Assembly (NCBI GenBank): GCA_019055375.1
Contig: JAHQIW010007201.1
Span: 1 to 64,000 of the forward strand
DNA length: 64,000 bases
Source: Parelaphostrongylus tenuis
Taxonomy: Eukaryota > Nematoda > Chromadorea > Rhabditida > Metastrongylidae
Direction of reading: 5' to 3'
The notes below the pieces were generated by a model that searched no databases, had not been told where the DNA came from, and saw only the letters and a list, made by a program, of their open reading frames with translations. Shown piece after piece: positions 26,301-36,600 of the stretch. The position numbers and the translations under genes are program-made. Position 1 is the first letter of the stretch, and each line of letters begins with the position of its first letter.

Positions 26301-29300
26301 GTTTTGACCCCATGTAGGAGATGAACCCGCATTTCACCCTCACCAGGAGGCGCATGGTGTCTCTGCATTACCGCGACCATTTTTTTTCGTGTCGCTGTTT
26401 CGTAAGTAATGACAGTGCTAACGATATAAGACTTAGTGCATTTATTGAGTGCTTTTTTGTTGGAAACGAATATTGATGCGAATTTACTGCTATTAATGCG
26501 AAAGCCTATAGAATAACGCAGTTTATCCCGACTGTCTTAAGTTTCTTCATTCAATATATGTTGATGCTTACAAATTTTAATAAAAGATGTTTCTAGCTAC
26601 AAAATTCAATCGAGAAGCTCATTCGACAGAATGAAGAATTATTGCGAAAAAACACATCGCTACAGAAACAGGGTCGTATGATTGTTGAGGAGAAAATGGA
26701 GATAATACGAAGGTTTCTGTTTTTTTTTCAATCATTTCTGAATTACAGGAGGTATAACACTGGGAGATGTCATTACTGGCAATTTTTTCAATACTTCGTG
26801 ATAATTTTGATTTTGTAACTATCAGTAACTGTTTGGAGAAGTGATCTTTCTTAACCTTTTGTTTTGAGCCTACCATAATTTGTTTATCTCAAAATTGATT
26901 AAAGAGCTCACCTATATTTTACCTCGTTCAATTATAATGCTAAAAGAACAATCAACCTATCCACATTCCAACAAAGTTTTCTCATCTGCAGAGCAATTAT
27001 CTTCGTGACTTTCTTTGAAAGAATACTGAAGAAATTGCTATCATAGTAATAGATAATGTATGAGCATACCAAGTCATAGTTATCTGTTACTACTAAACGG
27101 AAATTTTTTAGGCTGGAAAAGACTGAAGAGGCCAATATACAACTCAGGCGTTTACTTAGTGACACCGACAGAGTCTGTAAAGATCTGCAACAAGCAAATC
27201 AGGTACTCCTGAACTTATTCGACATACTTCCGGTTTTTTTGTTATTGGATTGCTGCGGTGTGAGAGGTGTAACTGCTATGGATGCCATATAAATGATTGC
27301 GAATGCTCGATGGTTTTGGCTCTCCTTTGAGCCGACAACCACGCCATTCCTTGGGATGGGCGTATTGACGCATAACTTATCTGAGAAGAGCTCCCTCCCA
27401 TCTTCAGAGGCAGGCGATTTCATGGATGAAGGTCTCGCATTTCTCTGGTGGGCAGTTCCAGGATCCTAGAGAGAATCATCTCGGCAAGAATCCATGAACG
27501 GCTTTCATGAAGAAGGCAACGTCCAGACGTGACGGGCGAGCCCACGCATAAGTATAAAGACTTCGTGGATGACAGATGCGAAGCGACGAACCGAATGATA
27601 GAATTGCTGTGATCTGAATTATACGTTGAAATAAGTCAAATGATTGAAAAATCTAAGTAGAAAATGAGCTGACATTGGAAACAATATGCGAAGCCATTCA
27701 GATGTATGCAATTTGCGTGTTGTAATTTTATGATGCATTGAAATTGAGTAGGAGGACTATTTTATTTCGGATAGGGTATCTTATTACGTTCTCTTAGCAA
27801 AAACTGCTTTCCTTTCCGTTCATTGGATGGCTAACGTCGCTGAGAGATTGAGAGAAAGGCAAGATAAGGTCAATGTAGGAGATGGATCTTTTTTTTTGAC
27901 CCGAAAGATAAGCATCCAGATGTTTCAGGCGGATGATGAACCGCGATTTACACTTGCTGAATTACGTGAGGTTCTTCAAGAGAAAAACGTGCTGAAAGGT
28001 CGAGTGATGGAACTTGAAGAAGAGCTGGAGAATCTTCGGCCCTGGTCGAAAAGATCACGAGCGAGAAGATTTGCTCAGGTTAGAAGAAATTTTATTATTC
28101 GCCTGGATTGTTAAAAGTTGCACATGTTTTTGACAAAATGCGCCAGTCCATAGGAATCCATAGCATCAGGGAGGAATTGGCTACAGTTTGCATGATTGAT
28201 AAACATAAAATGATTAGCTACCTGACGCATGAAGACGATCGTATTTTTACAATAATTTTTGTTTAGTAATTAAACTGCATGTCCTCAACATTGCTAAGGT
28301 CTGGCAGTTGGTTTTTTTTATCTTCAAGAAGAGCGAATCCTTCTGTGTAAAATGCCAAGGGACTTGCATTTTACAAAATAGTGCGGTCGTAGGAAAGAGA
28401 AGTCTGGTTAAGATTTAGATTTTTATCTTACAAAAAAGCAGTGATTTCTGCTTTTTTTGTTTTCCTGTGCATACAACTTTTTCCTTCGACTTCTTTTTCT
28501 TTGCGTTCAGAAGCAACGATCTTCACGAAACCCTTCGCCAAAACATACGTATCGAATAGTTGGCGCTAGGTTGAGTTCATTTTGCCGAGCATTAACATTA
28601 TACAGATGTCTATAGGATGTCTACATATTCACTACCAGCCGTAATCCATCGACTGAAAACAGTGGTGATAACGCATTATCATGTGCTATCACCATAACGT
28701 CATTCCATATCCGCTATGAGAAGGTTAAGTCAGTATAGGGCGTGTGGCTCTGGTGATGCGTGCGATACCGCCGAAGCGTACGTAACCCAATGAGTATCAA
28801 CCTCGAAAAAGCTTTGAACATTCCCAAGGACTATGGTGGATGTTTATAGTGAGGTTTAAGAGCAGTCGATTAATGGGGTGATTACACTTTCAGTTCCAGG
28901 GGAATGATCCCATTAGGACGAAATAAATTGCAGGAATATGATGACGTTGAAATAAAGTGATGCGAGAAAAAAATTTTAGTAGGATTATATAAATAGTGAT
29001 TGAGCAAAAACTATTACTTCAACGATTTGATGGATAAAATTCATTAAGAAAAGGAGCCAAATGCATAGAGTCGTTCTGAATTCCGTAGAAATCACTGAAG
29101 AAAGCATTGCACTGGACTTCCTTCTATGAAACAGCTTTTTTTGTTCTGTTAGTATAAATGGATGGATACGTTGATAACTGGTTTCCAGAGACGAGCCTTC
29201 AAAAGATGATGGCGCAGAAATGTTAGTGTATGGGCCGTTGCCACGAGAACCTGACGAGAAGCTTTATCCGTGGAAATATGAACGGAAGGATAGTGGTGTG

Positions 29301-29580
29301 CGAAGATTGTAAGTGCCTTCAATCACTATATTGTTTCGTTTGTTATTCTAAATCTTTTTTCAAACAGTACATGTCATTTTTTTTTCAAATGCCCAAAAGT
29401 TATCATGCACGGTGTGAGCTGCTTTTTTCATATTTTTTTTTGCTACATCTATTCGTATGAATTGAAGTTCTGCTCCATTCCAGCTTTCGATTCTTCAAGG
29501 ATTTTGGCGCTAATTCGTCGCAGCGACGTGGTTCCACAAACAACAACTCTCCGCGTCCACAATGTGCGGCGGAAAATTAA
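15959..29580 (+). CDS. RILP/RILP-like family protein (RH1-coiled coil-RH2 Rab effector), 11 exons
   Basis: Joined exons: 15959-16012, 19183-19281, 23831-23974, 24912-25055, 25931-26046, 26597-26712, 27112-27202, 27929-28078, 28511-28548, 29189-29308, 29484-29580. All junctions are GT-AG and phases agree; the total is 1169 nt, one base short of 390 codons because of a frame break near 24975. Domains by residue: RH1 at about 19-65 (VYDLAASIGKDFEKIIE, then IMPKVISALETLE), long coiled coil at about 60-255, RH2 at 256-292 (PRFTLAELREVLQEKN), and a C-terminal SGVRRLFFRFF motif like the GI(R/K)RLF end of vertebrate RILPL proteins. Vertebrate RILPL1 is about 400 residues, so the length fits. Known for the family: RH2 binds GTP-loaded (for RILPL1/2, LRRK2-phosphorylated) Rabs and RH1 links to motor or scaffold proteins on lysosomes and cilia. 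RH1 of JIP3/UNC-16 is related, but order and length favour RILP/RILPL. Confidence 0.88.
17299..17346. repeat. (TA)n microsatellite
   Basis: TA repeats with one TG interruption, inside intron 1 of the RILP-like gene. Confidence 0.95.
18895..19015 (-). repeat. tRNA-derived SINE-like repeat
   Basis: The minus strand contains a near-perfect RNA polymerase III B box (GAGTTCGAATCCCAACT) and an upstream A-box-like GCGTCTGTAGTGCAAGTTTG. It cannot be folded into a full cloverleaf with a paired acceptor stem, so I call a SINE or tRNA relic, not a functional tRNA gene. Confidence 0.6.
19183..19281 (+). CDS. RILP-like exon 2 (RH1)
   Basis: Thirty-three codons between TTTTCTTCAG and GTAAGC. It encodes VVDVYDLAASIGKDFEKIIE and ends VRTIMPK, the diagnostic RH1 helix (vertebrate pattern: VYDIA..G.EFE..I..HG....LMPKV). 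Phase 0 at both ends. Confidence 0.92.
19555..19700. repeat. interspersed repeat family D, copy 1
   Basis: CTTTCATGAGGTCTGTTAGG..CTAGACGTACGTTTC..CCTCATCAGTAGTACGCTGCCTTTCGGTTCAGCCAATCCC. The same blocks occur at 60137-60245 and inverted at 61085-61262. Confidence 0.75.
20520..20911. mobile_element. mariner-type MITE, ~390 bp
   Basis: The left end GGTTGGGGAAAAAGTTCCGA..AAATG.TTGTA is matched inverted by the right end TACAAGCATTTCTCAGAACT TTTCCCCCAACC. The interior has no transposase. Its terminal sequence differs from the elements at 11342 and 46716, so it is a separate family. Confidence 0.82.
21875..22095. repeat. GC-richer unclassified block, likely repeat
   Basis: Composition differs sharply from the AT-rich intron. 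Motifs such as GTGCGGACCCTAGCAC and TTTCGGCGATGGAGGCTTTG look like part of a dispersed element, but I found no second copy here. Confidence 0.3.
23545..23622. repeat. TA/TG-rich simple repeat
   Basis: Imperfect (TA)n with TGTA and CATATG interruptions inside intron 2. Confidence 0.9.
23831..23974 (+). CDS. RILP-like exon 3 (end of RH1, coiled coil)
   Basis: Forty-eight codons between TTTGTTTCAG and GTGAGT. Begins VISALETLESLANNN, completing the LMPKV..LE.LE signature, then a charged coiled coil ending LQTAKFEE. Phase 0 at both ends. Confidence 0.92.
24520..24775 (+). repeat. SINE-like repeat family A, copy 1 (5' truncated)
   Basis: Shares with 41970-42262 and 50028-50315 a B-box-like GGTTCGATCTTGC, then CTCACCGAGCCA, GTCGGTAAATT, CACTGACTCG, AGGCCAC..CGAGCCATTGTA and CACATATGCATTCGATCACC. 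Lies in intron 3 of the RILP-like gene. Confidence 0.8.
24912..25055 (+). CDS. RILP-like exon 4 (coiled coil, one-base frame break)
   Basis: Starts after AATTACAG with ELDQVEETYKKDINELRLM and ends before GTGAGT at 25056. Read straight, the frame hits TGA at 24978. One extra base at about 24975-24976 (AAAACCC run) restores LMSENKTLSTTVSS. The repaired part then aligns without gaps to the vertebrate RILPL1 segment from VEEAW to QEENK, and the exon ends in the phase exon 5 needs. Confidence 0.85.
25931..26046 (+). CDS. RILP-like exon 5 (coiled coil)
   Basis: Begins after a polypyrimidine tract and TTTTTTTAG; its first two bases complete a split ATG codon. Encodes MREEEIRLMFELKEMSHKQK, close to the vertebrate MSERERQVMKKLKE segment. 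Ends before GTAGGT, phase 0. Confidence 0.9.
26290..26390 (-). repeat. tRNA-derived repeat relic
   Basis: The minus strand reads TGGTCGCGGTAATGCAGAGA..CCTGGTGAGGGTGAAATGCG then GGTTCATCTCC, in A-box/B-box-like spacing. No full cloverleaf. Confidence 0.45.
26597..26712 (+). CDS. RILP-like exon 6 (coiled coil)
   Basis: Acceptor TTTCTAG, then LQNSIEKLIRQNEELLRKN. It continues to EEKMEIIR and splits an Arg codon before GTTTCT, a weaker donor. Heptad-like Leu/Ile spacing throughout. Confidence 0.88.
27112..27202 (+). CDS. RILP-like exon 7 (coiled coil)
   Basis: Acceptor TTTTTTAG; one base completes the split Arg. Encodes LEKTEEANIQLRRLLSDTDR and ends with DLQQANQ before GTACTC. Confidence 0.88.
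27203..27928 (+). other. RILP-like intron 7 with a GC-richer unclassified block
   Basis: A block at about 27240-27600 (TGAGCCGACAACCACGCCATTCC, GACGTGACGGGCGAGCCCACG) stands out in composition and is probably an old repeat; no second copy is seen here. Confidence 0.35.
27929..28078 (+). CDS. RILP-like exon 8 (RH2 Rab-binding domain)
   Basis: Fifty codons between TGTTTCAG and GTTAGA. Begins ADDEPRFTLAELREVLQEKN and continues VLKGRVMELEEELE, matching the RH2 consensus (PRFTL.ELR.VL.ERN.LK..V..L.EEL). The basic residues on this helix are those that contact Rab in the family (established knowledge). A basic tail KRSRARR follows. Confidence 0.93.
28511..28548 (+). CDS. RILP-like exon 9 (38-base microexon)
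   Basis: Found from splice sites: a long pyrimidine tract ending TTTGCGTTCAG, 38 bases coding KQRSSRNPSPKH plus two bases, then GTATCG. Without it exon 8 (phase 0) cannot join exon 10 (needs two carried bases); with it both junctions are in frame. The encoded stretch is basic and Ser/Pro-rich. Confidence 0.75.
29189..29308 (+). CDS. RILP-like exon 10
   Basis: Acceptor GGTTTCCAG; donor GTAAGT at 29309. The used frame reads DEPSKDDGAEMLVYGPLPRE and ends KYERKDSGVRR plus two bases of a Phe codon. This is an acidic linker leading into the C-terminal SGVRRLF motif. Confidence 0.88.
29484..29580 (+). CDS. RILP-like exon 11 (C-terminus)
   Basis: Acceptor CTCCATTCCAG; the first base completes Phe, then FRFFKDFGANSSQRRGSTNN and TAA at 29578-29580. 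No canonical AATAAA was seen within about 100 bases downstream. Confidence 0.85.
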
Positions 29581-30386
29581 ACGTCTGAACTTCACCTAGA
29601 CTAATCAACATCTTTATATTGATAATGCTGTTAAGAAATAATGATTGATCTGGAGGGAAATGTGATTCGTATCAGTATTTTCGTATGCAAAAGTGCTTGA
29701 CTTTGGGTCGACGTCAACATCTTAACTTTGTACTTTGATCAACTGTATAACGCATAATATATGTCGACTGAACTTCTCAAACCGGCTTAAACAGGTGCTG
29801 TTTGTTAATCTATTTATATCTTTATTTACATTTCATAATCATCATCGAGAAACAGGTAGCTAACCCCAAAAATATTGACACATTGACCATCTGTTGGGTT
29901 GTTGCATAATTTCTATTAGTGATATCGTGCAATGTGAATGGGTGTATTGAATGTTGCTCCTTTCTGCTCCGATTTTTACATAGCTACTGAGATGTAGGTT
30001 CTATGCAATAGCCATCAATCTGTCATGATACTGCTTTCGACGCTTAAACTGAAGATTCTCAGCTACGGCTTATTAGGTCTGGAACAGTATTTGCTCGTTC
30101 TGTAACTATCTTCCGCCTTATTGCGAACCCTTTCTCTCAAAATGGATTTTTATAACGAGACTCGTCTTGCCCACTTCTCGCTTTTGTCCATTTTTCGGTA
30201 CATTGTGAATCTCAAATTTGATAAATGATCATTGTAAATCTATTTTGCGTATTTACCAAGTCACATCAGTTTCTAATTGGCAATTAAGAAAAACACTTTT
30301 CATTTTTCATTGCAATATCAACATCGTGTAATATCAAAAATCACGTCGGCGTAAAGAAGTTAGCTGCGCTGGTTTTGTGGTCTCAT
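29581..30386. other. convergent intergenic spacer
   Basis: About 800 bases between the TAA of the RILP-like gene (+) and the TAA of the lipase gene (-). AT-rich, with no coding signal and no canonical AATAAA for either gene noticed. Confidence 0.6.
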
Positions 30387-30600
30387 TTATGGGCATGATG
30401 ATACAATGTGTGACGTCAAAACTATGTGCGATTGTTTTCCAGCATATTTCTTGTCGATAAAATCGTGGCGAATTCTGTCCACAATGGGTTGGTAGACGTC
30501 ATTGGTGGCATTGATACCAAAGACAAAGTCAAGATGTGTATAGTGTGGCAGTTCGTAGCTGCCTCGAATTGTCGCATTCATCTCTGAGAGAATCGTTTCC
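30387..30600 (-). CDS. lipase last exon (catalytic His, C-terminus)
   Basis: Acceptor CCTGTTTTCAG; reads ETILSEMNATIRGSYELPHY then THLDFVFGINATNDVYQPIV and ends at TAA (30387-30389). (E/Y).HLDF.(W/F)G(L/I)(D/N)A is the terminal AB-lipase signature and its His is catalytic. The tail after IVDRIR is about 25 residues longer than in human LIPA. Confidence 0.9.
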
Positions 30601-33600
30601 CTGAAAACAGGACAATCTAGTCCTCGATTAATGACTTTTTAACATTATATCGGAAATTTCCTTTAAAAATCGTTCTCTTCTCTTTACTATGTTCCCCAAA
30701 TGCCTTAAGTACTTCAAAATGAGTGATTCAATAGTTACAAAGCGGAATTTTTGAAGAAAGCTCTCGTATTATCGGATTTTGACGCAATCATTTGGGTTTA
30801 TGATGCCTTGTTGTTTTTTTTTCTACGCCGTTCAATACTAGCTAAAAAATGAATGAAGAATTAGATGGTTTAGAAAAAAGGTAGAGGTTAAATCACCGTC
30901 AAAGTTAATAGTTGATAAAGCAGTAATAGTGAGGGTGTCAAGCGAAGTATTTCATCTGCCCACTAACTAAGCATTGATTAAATCGAGGGTTGGGCTGCGA
31001 GTCAATCGATAATGCGCTAATGTGCTTAATTTGTGATGTAAACAGTAGCAGTTCGGATCATATGATATAATAATAACTTTATACTATGGGGTATAGTATG
31101 GGAGAAGCTTGTGAGTCGTCTACAATTCCCCCTATGTATTAGAACACACGGGCAAAAAGCTATTATTTATATTCCTTAAACTGACGGTATATGATAGAGA
31201 AATCAGTGTCTCTGTGCTGAGCTTTTCTATCGACTTTCTCCTTCCCACAGATATGAGTGTAATTAGATATATGCCGACTGCGCTACCCTGCGCGTTAAAT
31301 TGGTGTTGATTGAGAAGCAATATGGGAGACGGGTCGGATGCTTCTCCTCGGACAAATGAACTTCGGATTTACTCCAGGGAGACCTCAAAGTTCCTTTTTC
31401 ATTCTTCCATAATCTAGTTCTCAAAGGACTTCTCATGTCCACTGTCTCACCGAGAAGTAGTAAAGCTCCTAGTGTCCACCAAATCAATGCAATACTCAAG
31501 GTGGCGCTATTGTGGATAAATGAAGAGAATTTCATGTGATACAGTGCTACACTGTCTTTTTCGCTTTGGAAAACACTCCGGACGTATCTAAATCAGGCGA
31601 CTTCTAATTTTTTCTAGTCTGGACTGGATTGAAATAAATGCTTAAGAATGAATTACGCTTTTGATCATTTCCCTACCTTAATGTATTGAGCTTAACGTCA
31701 ATGATAATACCAAAATGTAGGCACAGCTCAATAAACAACCTTAATGATGACGTTTTTCTGTGGTAACATTTCTATTGGGGGCGTCGCGAATTGAACCTCA
31801 TCCTTCAACACTGCTCCAACAGTCAACAGCGAACGCCTTACTGAACGCCACAGCTAGGCTATCCTTGAGATTGCAAGGAGACGTGCTCAACCAGTAATTT
31901 TAAGACGTTCAAGAAGAAGACGAAAAAACGAAGAATGCTAGAAGTACTGGAATCTGCACATTAAAAACTGTGAAGACGGATAAATGTCGAAAAAGTGTTA
32001 ACATTTCTACTTTTATTCTCACATTTCTACAACAATCATATACCAGAAAGGCCTATAATTCGTCTACAATTCTCAGAGAACTGGATAATTTGTCCTCTTT
32101 GTTTTACTGTTGTCTCATCATGCCAATGCGCTGTTCAACTGTTTGCTGAGATAGAGGTTCTCAATTCATAAACCAAGTCTGACGTCGCCACCCAGAAGAA
32201 CTTCTAAGCATAAATGAATGCCGGTAACTGCCGTCGTACTGGCAAAGCCCAAGACTCAAAGCACACGGCAAGTCTTCTGATTTGCAGGCGCAACCGATCG
32301 ATTGTAGTTATGAATTTATGATACACAGGTGTTTCTATCCAGATAGCCTCAGGAAGAGACCTTTCGTAAACGGGAGAAATATCAGCTTGTCACCCATACG
32401 CCTCTCATTTAGTCACTTGATACGAGGTGCCATCACAGCGCCTGGATATCTTCTGCCTCAAATTTTTGCGTCAAAAGAAATTCGTTACCATCAAATGCTA
32501 CTCATCAACTTGCCAGGTGATAAGACCACAATAGACGCGTTCTACAGCAATTTGGAGGAAGTCATACGCAATGGGAAGTGCTTCTACAAGTTTGCTGTTA
32601 TAGACTTCAATGCCTTAGTGGAAATGGCCACCAAATATAAATATGTGAAAGGAAAGTTTGGAATGGGAGAACGCAACGAGAACGGAGACTATCTTGTAGG
32701 ACACCTGCCCGCGGCACGTCTCTCCTATGAGCTCATCTCCCAAGAAGAGAGAAGTCCTCTAACAATACACTCAGTGGAGATCGATCACATAGTTACAAAC
32801 AGAAAATGGTGCCTCTATGACCTCCCAGTGGTACCTAGACTCTATTTGAGATCTGATCGATATCTTTTGCGAACCAACGAACGAACTTTCTTATTAGCCA
32901 TAGGATGAAAAAAGTGTTGCGTCGACCAAGTAAAGCAAAACAAGTCGTGTACGACGGGTGCTTTCTCAACGAAGTCTTCTCCTCGTATGATTAAAAGATA
33001 AAGGAGGATCCGACAGAAGACGGTGAACTGCCTAGTTGTAGAAGATCTCTGGAGGAGAATTCACATCGGTTCACGCGTTAAACAAGTTATTAGAGGCAAC
33101 ACAAAAACAAACTATCTGAAAGAGTGCCGTCGGATTCTCGGTGACTATTATGTTCCGCTATCCGTTCTAACAATGAAAAAGAGATCTTTACTACATTCGC
33201 CATGATATGAAATTGATAACGAAAAAGTTTTGAACCACAATTTTTCCTTCCACAACTCCCGTCTTGAATCGCGAAATCCCTACAGATAAGAAACCACTCC
33301 AGCCTAGCCATTGAACTTCGAGTTGGAAGCAAATCCATGAAGAGCGACACAGCTCTAGGACCTGACAATATCACTTCCGAGTTACTCAAAGCTGATGGTC
33401 ATAATCTGCATGCGCTTACTGCAAGATATGACATATTATTTTTAGGACGAAAAATCGCAGACCAGTGGAGGGCTTCGCGCAGTCTCAGGCATAATTTTCT
33501 ACGTAAGAAGGATGCAAAGGACCTCCGTATCTACAGTCCTGTATACGTGTTGAGCGTACTCTGTAAGCTTTTTACAATGATCGTCTTTCTGCGCATATCA

Positions 33601-36600
33601 AAGACTTCAAATTAGGCGCAGTCAATTGAACAAAGCAAAATTTCGAGAGGAATTTTTTGCATGAACCACATCCAAGCCTTTCAGGGGCCATTAAATTCTG
33701 TCGGGCATACTGTTTGCCTCTTCTTCTAACTTCTATTGATTATAAGTTTTCGAGAGCGTTTAAACGAATGCAATCCAGCGCTTACCTACCAAGGTGTGAA
33801 CCTGTCTTATAAACGAACATTAGCAGATTTCTAACGAAACAGCTACACAAAAATACGGCTTTTCCTTTGGCTCTTCACCATACCATAGAAAAAAAATCCG
33901 ACAAGGCGAGAAATCTCTCGTTTGGGACGAGAAAGGCATAGGTTTTATTAAAAATTTCTTTTTCTTTTTTTCATTAAATTCCTATCAAGCTTTCGTTTTG
34001 CGGACAATATCGTCATTTTCGAAAAGTACCACTGAAGCAGAGACGATGTTCAACGAACTCATCTTAGCAAGGAAAAGATTGGTCTATGCATGAGCAGGAT
34101 GAAGGCAGAGTTTGTGAGGAATTCATGGTGCGAAGTCGAACAAATTGAATGGATGATTCTCTGATAACAGAGACCACCTTTCACGTGTGCCTTCGACGTC
34201 CAATTAATATGGAGCACAATACGAATTGGAAATTATTCAGAAGTTTGAGAGCAGCATGGGTCTCATTCGAGCCTCTCAAAGAAGCCTCCGGCCAGATAAC
34301 GGACTCCAAACTGCGTGCTCACCCTTTCGATAAGACAGTTCTCCTAGCGTTCTGTTATACAGTAGAGACGTGGACTGATACTACTATACAAACACGTCAA
34401 GAAATCTAAGCATCACTCACAATACGCTTTAGCGAATTCTTCTGAAAGTTCATTGGCACTCAGAATGTCCATACGATTTGCGCGGCTCAGATTGCCAAAA
34501 ATTAGCTCATCTTCGTGATCAAAAAATCTACGAAACACGATGAGCCGTTGACATAACAAGGAGGACACATGACAGATGTACGAAAAGAACAGCGGAATGA
34601 AATCCAAAAGAATGCAAGTGCCCTCTTGGAAGACAACTCAAATAATGGACGGGCGTTTTTATGACTAACGTCAAGCATTTGCACCCGCAGAGGGCAATAA
34701 GTTCGGAATCACCGAATCTCTCATTTCCCCATGCTCGAAACGAACTACCACCATAGGCGACAATCGCGCAAGAGAGAAACGAATAAAAACCATGCTGGGG
34801 CTCTTACTACCAGTGAAGGCGAGCCGTCCAAGTATTCAAGTATCCAGTCATACAAATCAGTGGACAAACATGCTGACCTTATATCTTCCGTGTCGGCAAG
34901 GATGTCGTCTTTACTCCAGTAAAGATACGTCGGTGTAGTTATTTTCCGTAAGTCAAATACCGGTGGTGTTTTCTGAACAGAACAACATTTACGGTAATTG
35001 CATTAGTGATATCTTGTAGAGTGTGGCCCACCTGACCATACTCTTGCATGTTACCCTTTGGACCATAGTCGAACTTCTCGCATTTTCGTGACTTCACTAT
35101 CTAAATGGATACTGTATGAAGCGTTTTCTTCAGTTCCTGCAGTGAACGATTCAATAAATAACTAGATCTGTGTTATTGTGTTATCGGAGAAAAGATGTAA
35201 TTATGTAAAAATCGTATAGCGAACACTTTCGTTCATGTTTTCGTATGCAGGCCGAGCTCAGGAAGTTATGAGCACAGCCTGATAAAAAAAATCACAATTT
35301 CTTCTATAAATAAGCTTTCGGATATGTTGTAGAAGATTTTAAGGTTCACTGAGATGTCAAGCTCGATGAAATTTTGGAAAAAAATTTCTACATCGACAGG
35401 TGAGCGGTTCAGAAAAGTGAAGGTCGATAATTGTACATAAGAGCGTTACTGGGCGTAAATTCATGCTCATAAGACTTCGTAATCATTGCTTCACAATTTA
35501 TTGAAGTGTGTGTCGTACCTGAATCCAATGAAGAATATTTTTTGCAGAAGTTGGCGCTGGTGTATGACATAAGTAGACACCAATACGAGTCTGAAATTTA
35601 TTTATGCTGAGAAAAACTCAAAACATCATATCGTTGGTGTTAGAAAACTCTTCAACTACTTGACTCAGAAAGATTGCAAAACAGCTACTACAGATTTTTC
35701 GAATTCGTCACGAATCTTGCTAGATACTGTTTAAGCCTATTTCTTCTGGAACCCTGAGATTCCGTGCTGAACTGTTATCACGTAGATAAGAACGAATTAA
35801 CTTGACCCAGGCAAGTTTGTTAACAGTATATTGGCCTTGGAGGGATCAAAGTTTTGGTGAACTTACTGCTGGTTCAATCAGAGCTTAAGTGAGTTGAATC
35901 ACTTTTACTACACCACCCCTTCTTCATTACATAATAGAAAGGTAAGAGCTAATAACTATGATGTTGATACCTCGCTAAAACTAACGAACACTATTTGTAT
36001 AGCTTTCGTCTAGTGAGTAGAACTTGATGAGAACAGGGAGAAATAGCTGAGGGGTTCGTTTCTGTTATCCGGGAACAAATGAATATTCTTACTTCATTCG
36101 CTGAACAATAACTTTTCATAAAAAAATCCCTGGCTAGTGCGGAACGGTCTTCTTTCCACACCCTTTTATAACGCCTCGGCGAAGGGAAAACTTCTGTGTT
36201 CCACATACGCATTTTTCTCGCAAGGCAGAGCTCTTTCTCTAGAATGTTGGTAATCATTCGATAGCGCAAATTTATGCAATTCCAATGCTGTGCTAATCTG
36301 CTGGAAAGACCTTTCTCTTCAGTGTAACAGGGACAACAAATGCGTTTCACATCTTTGGCGGGCTTGTTTATCGGCTAATCTACGGTGGGAGGATGTTGTG
36401 GCCGCAGATTCCATGCGGCGGCCAACCATGATGAATCGATTGAGTTTATGTGAGGTGCGATTTTTGTCATTCGATTAGCAATTTCCTCTCTGCTTCGAAA
36501 GAAACTCTAGATCGAACATATGACTTTGCTGCTAAAAGATTTCCTCTACACTTTTATTTGCTCTTTATGCTTTCAGTGAAGTGATAGTAAGATTGCGCGG

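Noticed and set aside
33090..33389. 99-codon minus-strand open frame
   Set aside because: Antisense shadow of the decayed RTE element.
35991..36350. 119-codon minus-strand open frame within the lipase span
   Set aside because: Tested as the missing lipase cap exon; no HxPAGTS or other family block and no suitable splice phases.
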